Shown here piece by piece: positions 1 to 5,009 of a DNA stretch of 5,009 nucleotides (positions are counted from its first letter, which is position 1; every line of letters begins with the position of its first letter). The translations under genes and the position numbers were made by a program. The notes under the pieces were generated by a model. That model was not told the origin of the DNA, made no database searches, and worked only from the letters and a program-made list of their open reading frames with translations. The stretch is from Anaerolineae bacterium (lineage in GTDB: Bacteria > Chloroflexota > Anaerolineae > B4-G1 > SLSP01), in contig JAGHDT010000495.1 of NCBI GenBank assembly GCA_021159805.1, positions 1 to 5,009 of the forward strand, read 5' to 3'.

Positions 1-311
1 AGACATTCGACGAAGTCCATCTGACCTTCGACAACCTGACCGCGCTCCGCCACGACAATCCGTGGGAGTCAGGAGAGCGGGTCCTGCCCTGCCTCGTGAA
101 AGCATACAGGCTGGAAGTGTGGCGCGATGACGGGTGGCACACATGGGTGGAAGAGGAGTGCAACATCCATCGCATCAGGCGCCACCGGCTGCCCCCGGCG
201 ACAACCACACGGCTGCGGTTGCAGATCTTGGCCACCCACCGTGAGGGAGAATCCGCCAGGGTCTACCAGATACGCGTTCTGCGGGGAAAAACGAACCCCG
301 GGAAACTGTAG
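1..311 (+). CDS. C-terminal fragment of a probable FAD-dependent oxidoreductase (C-terminal beta-sandwich domain), 5' end outside window
   Basis: The frame is open from base 3 to a TAG at 309-311, giving 102 residues with no start required, so this is the tail of a gene that begins left of the window. The segment has alternating beta-strand character: EVHLTFDN near its start, then YRLEVWRDDGWHTW, HRIRRHRL, TTRLRLQILAT and finally ARVYQIRVL. That order (strand, 'Y.LEV..DG.W', 'H.I.RH', 'RL.I.AT', 'AR.y.IRV') matches, from memory, the discoidin-like module ending large FAD-dependent oxidoreductases common in Chloroflexota and Planctomycetes. Similar modules occur in glycoside hydrolases, so the catalytic part, which is not visible, is inferred. 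The internal ATG at 96 falls inside the domain and is not a believable start. The gene converges on the minus-strand cluster. Its stop codon abuts an inverted repeat, so the last few residues (after IRVL) may be repeat-derived. Confidence 0.6.
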   Translation, partial: TFDEVHLTFDNLTALRHDNPWESGERVLPCLVKAYRLEVWRDDGWHTWVEEECNIHRIRRHRLPPATTTRLRLQILATHREGESARVYQIRVLRGKTNPGKL

Positions 312-406
312 GGGCGAGGCATTCCCGGCATCACGACTTGACGGACGATGCCCCAGCCCTAAGGACAGGATACTGGATCCACCAAGGCAACGGGAATGCC
401 TCGCCC
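312..406. repeat. Inverted repeat, 16-bp perfect arms with 63-bp spacing, directly after the upstream stop codon
   Basis: The left arm GGGCGAGGCATTCCCG (312-327) is the exact reverse complement of CGGGAATGCCTCGCCC (391-406). The 63 bp between them contain a smaller complementary pair, GGCATC (327-332, sharing one base with the left arm) and GATGCC (347-352), and a GGATCC palindrome (375-380). The arms could form a long stem in transcripts from either of the two convergent genes, so the element may act as a bidirectional 3' end signal. There is no U-tract after either arm, so it is not a classical intrinsic terminator. The arm sequence resembles the GTAGGGGCGA-type interspersed repeats I recall from Chloroflexota genomes. 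No target-site duplication is evident at the ends. Confidence 0.6.
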
Positions 407-425
407 TCTGCGCACAACCCAAAGA

Positions 426-460
426 CCCTCACCCCAACCCCCGCCCGGGGGGAGAGGGGG
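426..460. repeat. CCCTCACCCCAACCCC / GGGGGAGAGGGGG-type interspersed repeat
   Basis: A pyrimidine-rich half (CCCTCACCCCAACCCCC, 426-442) runs through a central CCCGGGG into a purine-rich half ending GGAGAGGGGG at 460. This is an imperfect self-complementary element. Its sequence style (CCCTCACCCC.. followed by GGGAGAGGGG) is familiar as a dispersed intergenic repeat in many environmental bacterial genomes. It lies in the convergent spacer between the oxidoreductase stop and the Nif3-like stop and could fold into a GC-rich hairpin on either strand. Function unknown. The rest of the spacer (461-505) shows nothing recognisable. Confidence 0.5.
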
Positions 461-505
461 ACCGATTGACACCGACGCGTACGGCCCCTGCCGGGTCGCG
501 CTGGA

Positions 506-1309
506 CTATCTCCCCAAGGACAAGGCCCCGCTGGGGATATACCTCACCGGCAGGCGCGGGAACCGCTCAGCCAGGATGGCAGCCTGGCGACGGATGGCCG
601 GGCTCTCGCTCACACTATGCAGCGTCTCGATCACGGGCATCCCCATCTCCAGCGCCGCCATCACAATGAACTCGCTCATCTCGCCGATGATCAAAGCCTC
701 TGCCCCGAGTTGCCAGGCAGCCTGCGGCATATGCAGCTGATTCTCACCGAATCCACCGATCAAGAAGGCAAAACGTCGGACCCGTTTCTCGGGATCGCCG
801 AAGAGTCGCGATGCGCCGTATTCCAAACCTCTCTCGGCAACCACCCGCAGCTCAGACACCATCATAGCTTCGGGAAGCTCACTTACAGAGAAGTACTTCT
901 GCCGCGCGACCTCCCTGAGTCCATCCACCCCCAGCGCCGCCACGGCCTGGTCGGCGACGCCGTCGTGCACCAGCGCATCCCAGTTGGAGTGGCTGCGATA
1001 GACCACGAGGCCGTGCCGGTCCAGAAGCTCCCGTCGCAGGCGGTTGCACTCGATCTCGTCCGCTGCAGGCCCATCGTACCACGGGCTGGTCTGTGGCTGA
1101 AGCCAGATCGCTTCGTGACAGATCAACATATCCAGCCCCTGGGCCACAGCAGCCTTGATGCTGCCCGTGTGCACGTTCCAGCAGCATCCCAAGCCCGATA
1201 CCTCACGGTCCGGATCCCCATAGACAAACCCCAGCTCGTCCCCAATCATCCCAGAGTCCAGAGGTGCTATCTGCTCAAAGACACCCGCAATATCCCTTGC
1301 TCTGATCAT
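506..1309 (-). CDS. Nif3-like dinuclear metal center protein (NIF3/DUF34/YbgI family)
   Basis: The 267-residue product fits the short form of the Nif3 family, which lacks the central PII-like insert. Members form hexameric toroids with a two-metal site; a metal-dependent hydrolase or metal-handling role is suspected but no universal reaction is established. Visible landmarks in family order: ICHEAIW at 63-69 (metal ligand H65, with E66 in the usual second-His position), VYRSHSNWD at 103-111 (H107, ligand D111), the IIGE turn at 207-210, and LHSVSE at 230-235 (ligands H231 and E235). No signal peptide or membrane segment is seen, so it should be cytosolic. The ATG shares four bases with the upstream hydrolase stop (ATGA, 1306-1309). 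A GAGG lies at 1314-1317 inside the hydrolase gene, only 4 nt from the ATG, so translational coupling is likely. Family assignment is firm; the substrate is unknown. Confidence 0.85.
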   Translation of the reverse strand: MIRARDIAGVFEQIAPLDSGMIGDELGFVYGDPDREVSGLGCCWNVHTGSIKAAVAQGLDMLICHEAIWLQPQTSPWYDGPAADEIECNRLRRELLDRHGLVVYRSHSNWDALVHDGVADQAVAALGVDGLREVARQKYFSVSELPEAMMVSELRVVAERGLEYGASRLFGDPEKRVRRFAFLIGGFGENQLHMPQAAWQLGAEALIIGEMSEFIVMAALEMGMPVIETLHSVSESPAIRRQAAILAERFPRLPVRYIPSGALSLGR

Positions 1310-2070
1310 GCCACCTCACTTGCCGCGACTCGCTCCCGTACATAATCTACCACGACGCCCACCACCGCCTCGCGCTCGCAGTCGCGAAACATCTCGTGCT
1401 CCGACTCCTCAAACCAGACGATCCGCTTGTCCTGGGCGCGCGTGGCAATGCCTGCATAGACGATTTCAGCGCTCTCCGGCGCCACCGTGCTGTCATTGTG
1501 GCTCTGAATGACTAATGCCGGTATATTGATCTCGGGCAGACGCCCACGTGCTTTACCGGAGAAGACCAACAGCTCCTCGACCGCTGACATCGGCGCCCAC
1601 GGATAATTCGTGTCATACTTCTCCAGGCTCCTGTCAGCACGCACGGGAGGCATGTTGTGTCTGCGTTTGACAAGTGTCAGAATCGGCCGCAGGAACGAAA
1701 ACGGATGCCCCGGTGCCACCGGCGATGACAGCTGCACCGCGGGCGCAACAACAACGATACTGTCCAAGGCGTCCCCGCCTGCGTGATTGGCAGCCAGCAT
1801 CAGGGTTACCAATGCCCCCATGCTGTGACCAATAGCAACCGCGCGCTGGACCTCTGTGAGGAGATCCTGAAGCGCGGCTTCAGCGTCGTCAACCCAGTCC
1901 TGCCATACCACGCCCAGTAGCGCGTCAGGCGACTCAGCTCCGTGACCGCGCAAGACCGGCATCCGGATCGGCAGCCCCAGCGCCTCGATCGGTGCCTGCA
2001 TAGGACTGACGCAATCCAGGCTGGCTGTGAACCCGTGTACAATCAAAGCACCAAGTGGTTGTTTGGCCAT
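1306..2070 (-). CDS. Alpha/beta hydrolase, carboxylesterase / monoacylglycerol lipase-like
   Basis: This 254-residue protein has all the marks of a small single-domain alpha/beta hydrolase. LIVHGFTAS (9-17) supplies the oxyanion-hole HGF. VLRGHG (39-44) is the conserved strand-turn. GHSMGA (81-86) is the nucleophile elbow with S83. IQSHNDSTVAP (188-198) carries the acid, probably D193, and ESEHEMFRD (222-230) the catalytic H225. The layout matches the Est30/monoacylglycerol lipase-like esterases, in which a cap follows the elbow; residues ~115-165 fit that cap. No signal peptide is seen, so it is cytosolic. The start is supported by GAGGAG at 2076-2081, 5 nt from the ATG. It overlaps the Nif3-like gene by 4 nt, so the two are co-transcribed. 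The preceding membrane-protein gene ends 184 bp upstream, leaving co-transcription with it open. An ester or amide of a small acyl compound is a likely substrate class; the exact one cannot be read from the sequence. Confidence 0.85.
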   Translation of the reverse strand: MAKQPLGALIVHGFTASLDCVSPMQAPIEALGLPIRMPVLRGHGAESPDALLGVVWQDWVDDAEAALQDLLTEVQRAVAIGHSMGALVTLMLAANHAGGDALDSIVVVAPAVQLSSPVAPGHPFSFLRPILTLVKRRHNMPPVRADRSLEKYDTNYPWAPMSAVEELLVFSGKARGRLPEINIPALVIQSHNDSTVAPESAEIVYAGIATRAQDKRIVWFEESEHEMFRDCEREAVVGVVVDYVRERVAASEVA

Positions 2071-2139
2071 CGTGACTCCTCAGACTAAGTAGGAAGCAAC
2101 TCACAGCAAGACCTTCCCGGCACCTCCATAGATCCCCGA

Positions 2140-2162
2140 CCTGGCTCCCAGGCCCATCCTGG
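2140..2162. other. Alternative small hairpins (CCTGG/CCAGG triplet)
   Basis: CCTGG (2140-2144), CCAGG (2148-2152) and CCTGG (2158-2162) lie in a row, so the middle copy can pair with either neighbour (loops of 3 and 5 nt). This is the only local structure I see in the left half of the 184-bp spacer between the membrane-protein and hydrolase genes. No U-run follows on either strand, so I do not call a terminator. It may be chance. Confidence 0.25.
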
Positions 2163-2196
2163 AGCGATAGTCTTCGACTACTCCTCTGCCATTCGT

Positions 2197-2246
2197 GATC
2201 TGGGATTTCAGATCTGAAACTTGCGCAATCTGAGATTTGAGATCTG
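2197..2246. repeat. Two direct copies of a 20-bp ATCTG-GATTT-AGATCTG repeat, period 30 bp
   Basis: Copies at 2197-2216 and 2227-2246 agree at 17 of 20 positions (consensus RATCTGRGATTTSAGATCTG), separated by 10 bp that include the palindrome TTGCGCAA (2221-2228). TGCGC recurs just after the second copy. Copy 1 can also form a hairpin: GATCTG (2197-2202) pairs with CAGATC (2209-2214). The array begins 8 bp beyond the membrane-protein stop codon (2255-2257). It resembles the AATCTGAGATTT-type short tandem repeats I recall from intergenic regions of Chloroflexota and cyanobacteria. It may be a neutral repeat or a weak 3' structure; no protein-binding role is demonstrated. Confidence 0.6.
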
Positions 2247-2254
2247 TACTGCGC

Positions 2255-3574
2255 TCAGTCCTCCGCAGCAAAGGACTCCGCGCCACCCACAGGGCTCATC
2301 CCCCGCACCAAGTACCACGGCCGGTGCATATCCAAAGCCTCCGGGTGAATCCCCTTGACCAGACCGATGATGACCAACATAAGCAGTCCACCAGCGAAGC
2401 CGTTATTGTAGAGATTCATGTAGCCGTGCAGCCCGCCGACGTGCATAACCATGGGCAGGTGCAGCGCGCCAACGACCAGGCCTGCGAAAAACCCGAACTG
2501 CCCGGCAATCGGCGCCAGCGTGGTGCAGAACAGGGCCGCCAACAGCGGTCCTGGCGCGGTGTGCGTCCAGAAGTTAGGAATGCACATCAGATAGACCCCC
2601 ATCATGATCGGGAGGATATTCCGGAGATGCTTTCCCAGCGCCCCGAATCCCACGACAGTCAAGATGCCGGCCATCGTAGCGCCGTTGAGATCCCCCCCAA
2701 CAATGAGCACGTAGCTGAGACCCAAGAGGCCCACCAAACCCATGTTCACGAGCGTTGTCGACAGATCGGAAACTTCCACGAAATCGGTGGATAGCTTCCC
2801 CGTCTGGTGCACTATCTTACGGAATGATTCCCAACTTGCACCCCAGACAACCCCCAGAAGAATGAGCACCAGCATCAGACTCGCAGTCAGTACGGCAAAG
2901 AAGCCGGTGTGCTCCGTCGACCAGTAGAACACCGGTGAAACCTCGAGACCGAAGCCGCGCATCACCATATAGACTACAGTACCAACAAACCCACCCGTGG
3001 TTCCGGTGTTGTAAAGATTGTAGCCCAAATGAATGCTGTACACGTGGCCCATCAGTGCAGCAAGCAAGAAGCCCCCCAGCAGGCCCAGCAGGATACCGCC
3101 AACCAGGCCACCGATACCAAAATCGAAGCCAAATGCCATCTGCCCGACAAGCGGACCCAGCGTCGTGCCAAAGAGATAGGGCGCGAGAAAATCACGATTC
3201 TCACGCCGTGTCACGCGGTCGTAGATGTAGACCCCGACAAAGATCGGAAACGTATTGAAGGGGTTCTTCCCGAACATAGCAAATCCCATCATCGTGAACG
3301 TCCCAGCGATCAGATAGCCGGTGAACTTCGCATCAATGATCCAGGCGATGGCAAGCGCCATCAGCGTGAGGATGCCGGCATTCACCAACGCTGCTCCCAG
3401 ATTTGCCAGAGCCACGTAGTCCGTGATCAGGATTCCAGGCGAGGTGAGGATCGTCCACATCCCCGACATCACATCTCTGAAAGGCGTCACCAACAAGCCT
3501 GTGATGATGAGACCAACGCCAATGCCACCCAACAATACCGTGATTCTGCGCCGATTCTCAGCAGCTCTCTCCAT
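2255..3574 (-). CDS. DUF1576-type multispanning membrane protein, putative transporter
   Basis: The 439-residue product is strongly hydrophobic, with roughly 12-14 membrane-embedded segments and a short charged N-terminus (MERAAENRRR). I recognise it as DUF1576, a family of about 400-440 residues with no established function. It is built from two homologous halves. LVNAGI (63-68) matches LVNMGL (275-280), and GF...GK..N..P (97-110) matches 309-322, both with a constant offset of 212. LFGTTLGPLVGQ (134-145) matches LFCTTLAPIAGQ (348-359). HVYSIHLGYNLYNTG (177-191) matches HVGGLHGYMNLYNNG (378-392). Such duplication is usual in transporters and channels; the substrate is unknown. The start is well supported: AGGAG at 3581-3585, 6 nt from the ATG. 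The gene sits between a cytosolic M14-like peptidase and an esterase-like hydrolase, suggesting but not proving that it moves a substrate or product of one of them. Confidence 0.75.
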   Translation of the reverse strand: MERAAENRRRITVLLGGIGVGLIITGLLVTPFRDVMSGMWTILTSPGILITDYVALANLGAALVNAGILTLMALAIAWIIDAKFTGYLIAGTFTMMGFAMFGKNPFNTFPIFVGVYIYDRVTRRENRDFLAPYLFGTTLGPLVGQMAFGFDFGIGGLVGGILLGLLGGFLLAALMGHVYSIHLGYNLYNTGTTGGFVGTVVYMVMRGFGLEVSPVFYWSTEHTGFFAVLTASLMLVLILLGVVWGASWESFRKIVHQTGKLSTDFVEVSDLSTTLVNMGLVGLLGLSYVLIVGGDLNGATMAGILTVVGFGALGKHLRNILPIMMGVYLMCIPNFWTHTAPGPLLAALFCTTLAPIAGQFGFFAGLVVGALHLPMVMHVGGLHGYMNLYNNGFAGGLLMLVIIGLVKGIHPEALDMHRPWYLVRGMSPVGGAESFAAED

Positions 3575-3608
3575 AGGTATCTCCTATTCGTGGTATTGGC
3601 AGCCCAAG

Positions 3609-3653
3609 CAGGATCCGGTGATCCTGAAAGCGGTCGGCCGTCTGCGCCGGACC
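3609..3653 (-). promoter_or_regulatory. Two consecutive hairpins in the leader of the DUF1576 gene
   Basis: Read on the minus strand, the first hairpin pairs GGTC(C)GGC with GCCGACC around a 7-nt loop (3653 to 3632), with one bulged C. The second pairs CAGGATC with GATCCTG around a 4-nt ACCG loop (3626 to 3609), a perfect 7-bp stem. Both lie between the candidate promoter and the ATG, the second ending 34 bp before the start codon. They could be a structured leader controlling the membrane protein, or a remnant terminator for the peptidase gene upstream; the lack of a U-run argues against an efficient terminator. No known riboswitch pattern is recognised. Confidence 0.35.
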
Positions 3654-3671
3654 ACCCGAAAGGCAAGTCGG

Positions 3672-3699
3672 ATTCTACTCAGGTGCGGCAAACAGACAA
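3672..3699 (-). promoter_or_regulatory. Candidate sigma70-type promoter for the DUF1576 gene
   Basis: On the minus strand, TTGTCT (3699-3694, 4 of 6 to TTGACA) is followed after 16 nt by TAGAAT (3677-3672, 5 of 6 to TATAAT). Transcription would begin near 3665, giving a leader of about 90 nt that contains the two hairpins. It lies in the 167-bp spacer after the peptidase stop codon, so it would give the membrane-protein gene its own transcript. It is a pattern match only. Confidence 0.35.
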
Positions 3700-3741
3700 C
3701 CCAAGCGATCCCAACGCATCAATATGGACCGGTGGGAAACA

Positions 3742-4821
3742 CTAGGACAGAGCACACACAAGCATGCTTTCGTACAGAGCAAGCTGGATGTCCAGGATCC
3801 TCTCAGGAGTCACTGCATACGCGGTGTCACCACAGGTACCGTGCGGGCACTCGAAGGTAAAAGCTGTTGCGCCGCTGGTATGGTGGATCGCGCTGGTCAG
3901 GTTGAACGGAGCGGGGTGCGGTCCACGCTCAGCCGACGGCTCGAACGGTAGCCCGTGGCACACCCCCTGTGCGTCGAATCGCACGTATGTCTGCGCCGCC
4001 ACCTCAGATACCGATCTCTGAATCTCCAGTGGCACGTACGCCGGGCGCAGAAGAGCCGGTGGATTTTCGTGGCTGTGCAGCGACACCGCCAGGTCCGGCG
4101 CCTCCTCCCTCACCAGCAGCAGGATGGCGGCGACTTCATCACTCATCGGCGCGAAGAACTCATCGTGCATCGGGTTGATGCCCGCATCATTGAAGTAGCA
4201 CCCAAGGAATCCTACCGCGTCGCCACGCATCGGATGGAGCCGCTTGCAGCCCGGCCATCCGCACAACGTATCATCCGCCCAGGTGCCCTGGCCCCAGAAA
4301 CGCAGATCATCCAACCCCATCCCATTCAACAGCCGCGGCTCGAATCGCGCCAGCCCATCCGGGTTACCACACGGCACGATCAGCAAGCGGCACTGATCCG
4401 CCAGCGCACGGAGTGCTGCACGCGCGCGACCCCGCAGGTCGTGTCCGGTCTCCATCACCGCCACCAGGTTCATGAGCCCGGTCAAGCCCTCCGTCTCGTG
4501 AGCGTGCACCGGCCCGATGAAGGCTACGACTGGCCGAGATCGTGCATCCCCAGCCAGAAATGCTGCCGGCTCCCGTGCACCGATCGCAGAATTGTAGTTG
4601 GCAAGACGCTGCCACGCCTGGCGCTCCCCGTAGGTCAAGAGATACACCGGTCGACCGCCCGGCGAGGTCGCGATCGTCTGCACCCGGCCCCGCGTCATAC
4701 GCTCCACACCGCAGTCAATACCCTTCAGATCCCCAACCCAGAAATCCGGAGCGGCGCGGTCGGGAATCCGCGCCAGAGCCTCTCCGTACGTCATCTTGCC
4801 CAGCTTCTCAGCCCACGCCAT
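3742..4821 (-). CDS. M14-family zinc carboxypeptidase-like metallopeptidase
   Basis: The 359-residue product carries the M14 zinc site. GPVHAHETEG (103-112) gives ligands H106 and E109 in the HxxE..G form. PCGNPDG (150-156) is the family's NPDG turn. DLAVSLHSH (243-251) gives the third ligand, most likely H249. FTFECPHG (321-328) places E324 as the general-base Glu near the C-terminus. M14 enzymes remove C-terminal residues from peptides or hydrolyse related amides. Two things are odd. Before the third ligand, where classical members have a DLNR.F motif, I read GCYFNDAGIN (207-216): Asn is kept but Asp replaces the carboxylate-binding Arg. The sequence also has a Cys-bearing CGWPGC insert (187-192). 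No signal peptide or membrane segment is seen, so it is probably cytosolic. AGGGAG at 4829-4834, 7 nt upstream, supports the ATG. Fold and zinc site are secure; substrate specificity is not. Confidence 0.8.
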   Translation of the reverse strand: MAWAEKLGKMTYGEALARIPDRAAPDFWVGDLKGIDCGVERMTRGRVQTIATSPGGRPVYLLTYGERQAWQRLANYNSAIGAREPAAFLAGDARSRPVVAFIGPVHAHETEGLTGLMNLVAVMETGHDLRGRARAALRALADQCRLLIVPCGNPDGLARFEPRLLNGMGLDDLRFWGQGTWADDTLCGWPGCKRLHPMRGDAVGFLGCYFNDAGINPMHDEFFAPMSDEVAAILLLVREEAPDLAVSLHSHENPPALLRPAYVPLEIQRSVSEVAAQTYVRFDAQGVCHGLPFEPSAERGPHPAPFNLTSAIHHTSGATAFTFECPHGTCGDTAYAVTPERILDIQLALYESMLVCALS

Positions 4822-4894
4822 GGGGACACTCCCTTTTTCTTGCCGCCGCTTCTGCCCACAGGTTCAGCGTCTTCTGCTGGAATCACATGGTGAG

Positions 4895-4922
4895 ATTGTA
4901 CGGCATCCAGCCGTCCTGGCAA
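4895..4922 (-). promoter_or_regulatory. Candidate sigma70-type promoter for the M14 peptidase gene
   Basis: On the minus strand, TTGCCA (4922-4917, 5 of 6 to TTGACA) is followed after 16 nt by TACAAT (4900-4895, 5 of 6 to TATAAT). The implied start near 4888 gives a leader of about 67 nt before the ATG at 4821. This is the best promoter match seen in the window and is placed to drive the first gene of the minus-strand group. Confidence 0.5.
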
Positions 4923-4981
4923 TTGCCCCCTGACATCACGAGACTAGCTGCCGGACACTTCAAGGAATCGCCAGGGACTCC

Positions 4982-5009
4982 GTCATTCCGAGCGTAGCCC
5001 GAAGCATAG
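4982..5009. repeat. Fragment of a GTCATTCCGAGCG-type interspersed repeat at the window edge
   Basis: GTCATTCCGAGCG (4982-4994) followed by TAGCCCGAAG resembles the dispersed intergenic 'GTCATTCxGAGCGxAGCGAAG' repeat I recall from Chloroflexota genomes. The element runs to the window edge and may continue beyond it. No gene is seen between it and the peptidase start; that 188-bp stretch holds the promoter and Shine-Dalgarno sequence only. Confidence 0.35.

Noticed and set aside
69..422. Minus-strand 117-codon frame
   Set aside because: Antisense to the oxidoreductase fragment and starting within the intergenic inverted-repeat region; no recognisable motifs.
312..460. CRISPR array or transposon ends
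   Set aside because: There are only two arms in inverted orientation, no regular direct repeat-spacer pattern, no target-site duplication and no transposase gene.
127..669. Plus-strand 180-codon frame crossing the left gene and the repeat spacer
   Set aside because: It runs in a different frame from the conserved beta-domain at 3-311, passes through both intergenic repeats and ends antisense to the Nif3-like gene; Pro/Arg/Ser-rich with no domain.
617..1345. Plus-strand 242-codon open frame
   Set aside because: Antisense to the Nif3-like gene, whose metal motifs are all in place; low-complexity composition and no family resemblance.
2071..2254. Promoter for the hydrolase gene
   Set aside because: The best minus-strand pair (TTGCTG then TAGTCT) matches the consensus poorly, so I could not support a call; the Shine-Dalgarno site alone is convincing.
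2101..2286. 61-codon minus-strand frame (MARSPLLRRTERS...) spanning the end of the membrane-protein gene and the spacer repeats
   Set aside because: It starts inside the membrane-protein gene in another frame, its middle is a translation of the direct repeats (DLKSQI twice), and no Shine-Dalgarno support or recognisable family is seen.
3029..3745. Plus-strand 238-codon open frame
   Set aside because: Antisense to the membrane-protein gene; highly charged composition mirrors the complement of hydrophobic codons.
3955..4893. Plus-strand 312-codon open frame
   Set aside because: It lies antisense to the M14 gene, which has intact zinc and catalytic motifs. The product is rich in R, H, P and Q with no domain pattern, typical of a GC-rich shadow frame.

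Overview
The window is bacterial, moderately GC-rich and mostly coding. It holds the 3' end of one plus-strand gene (left edge) and four complete genes on the minus strand. The protein families fit a Chloroflexota-like or related environmental bacterium. So does the repeat content: short GC-rich inverted repeats, a CCCTCACCCCAACCCC-type element, ATCTG/GATTT direct repeats and a GTCATTCCGAGCG-type fragment. This assignment rests on recalled resemblance, not on a search, and is only moderately secure.

Layout. Bases 1-311 (+): C-terminal beta-rich domain of a protein that probably belongs to a FAD-dependent oxidoreductase family. Bases 312-505: convergent intergenic spacer with a 16-bp perfect inverted repeat (63-bp spacing) and a second pyrimidine/purine-rich repeat. 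The minus strand, in order of transcription from the right, carries: an M14-like zinc carboxypeptidase-family protein (4821-3742); a DUF1576-type multispanning membrane protein (3574-2255); an alpha/beta hydrolase (2070-1306); and a Nif3/DUF34-type dinuclear-metal protein (1309-506). The last two overlap by 4 nt (ATGA). The first three have good Shine-Dalgarno sequences. The peptidase gene has a good sigma70-like promoter candidate and the membrane-protein gene a weaker one with two leader hairpins. The spacer before the hydrolase holds direct repeats rather than a clear promoter.

Function. Only the hydrolase and Nif3-like genes are clearly coupled. The other two are co-directional but separated by 167-184 bp, so they may be separate transcription units. 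One reading is a membrane transporter flanked by cytosolic hydrolases that process its substrate (an amide, peptide or ester). This is inference from gene order. The points most worth attention are the clear two-fold internal duplication in the DUF1576 protein, with a repeated His/Asn motif, and the apparent replacement of the substrate-binding Arg in the M14 protein. No CRISPR array, tRNA, rRNA, transposase or phage gene was seen.
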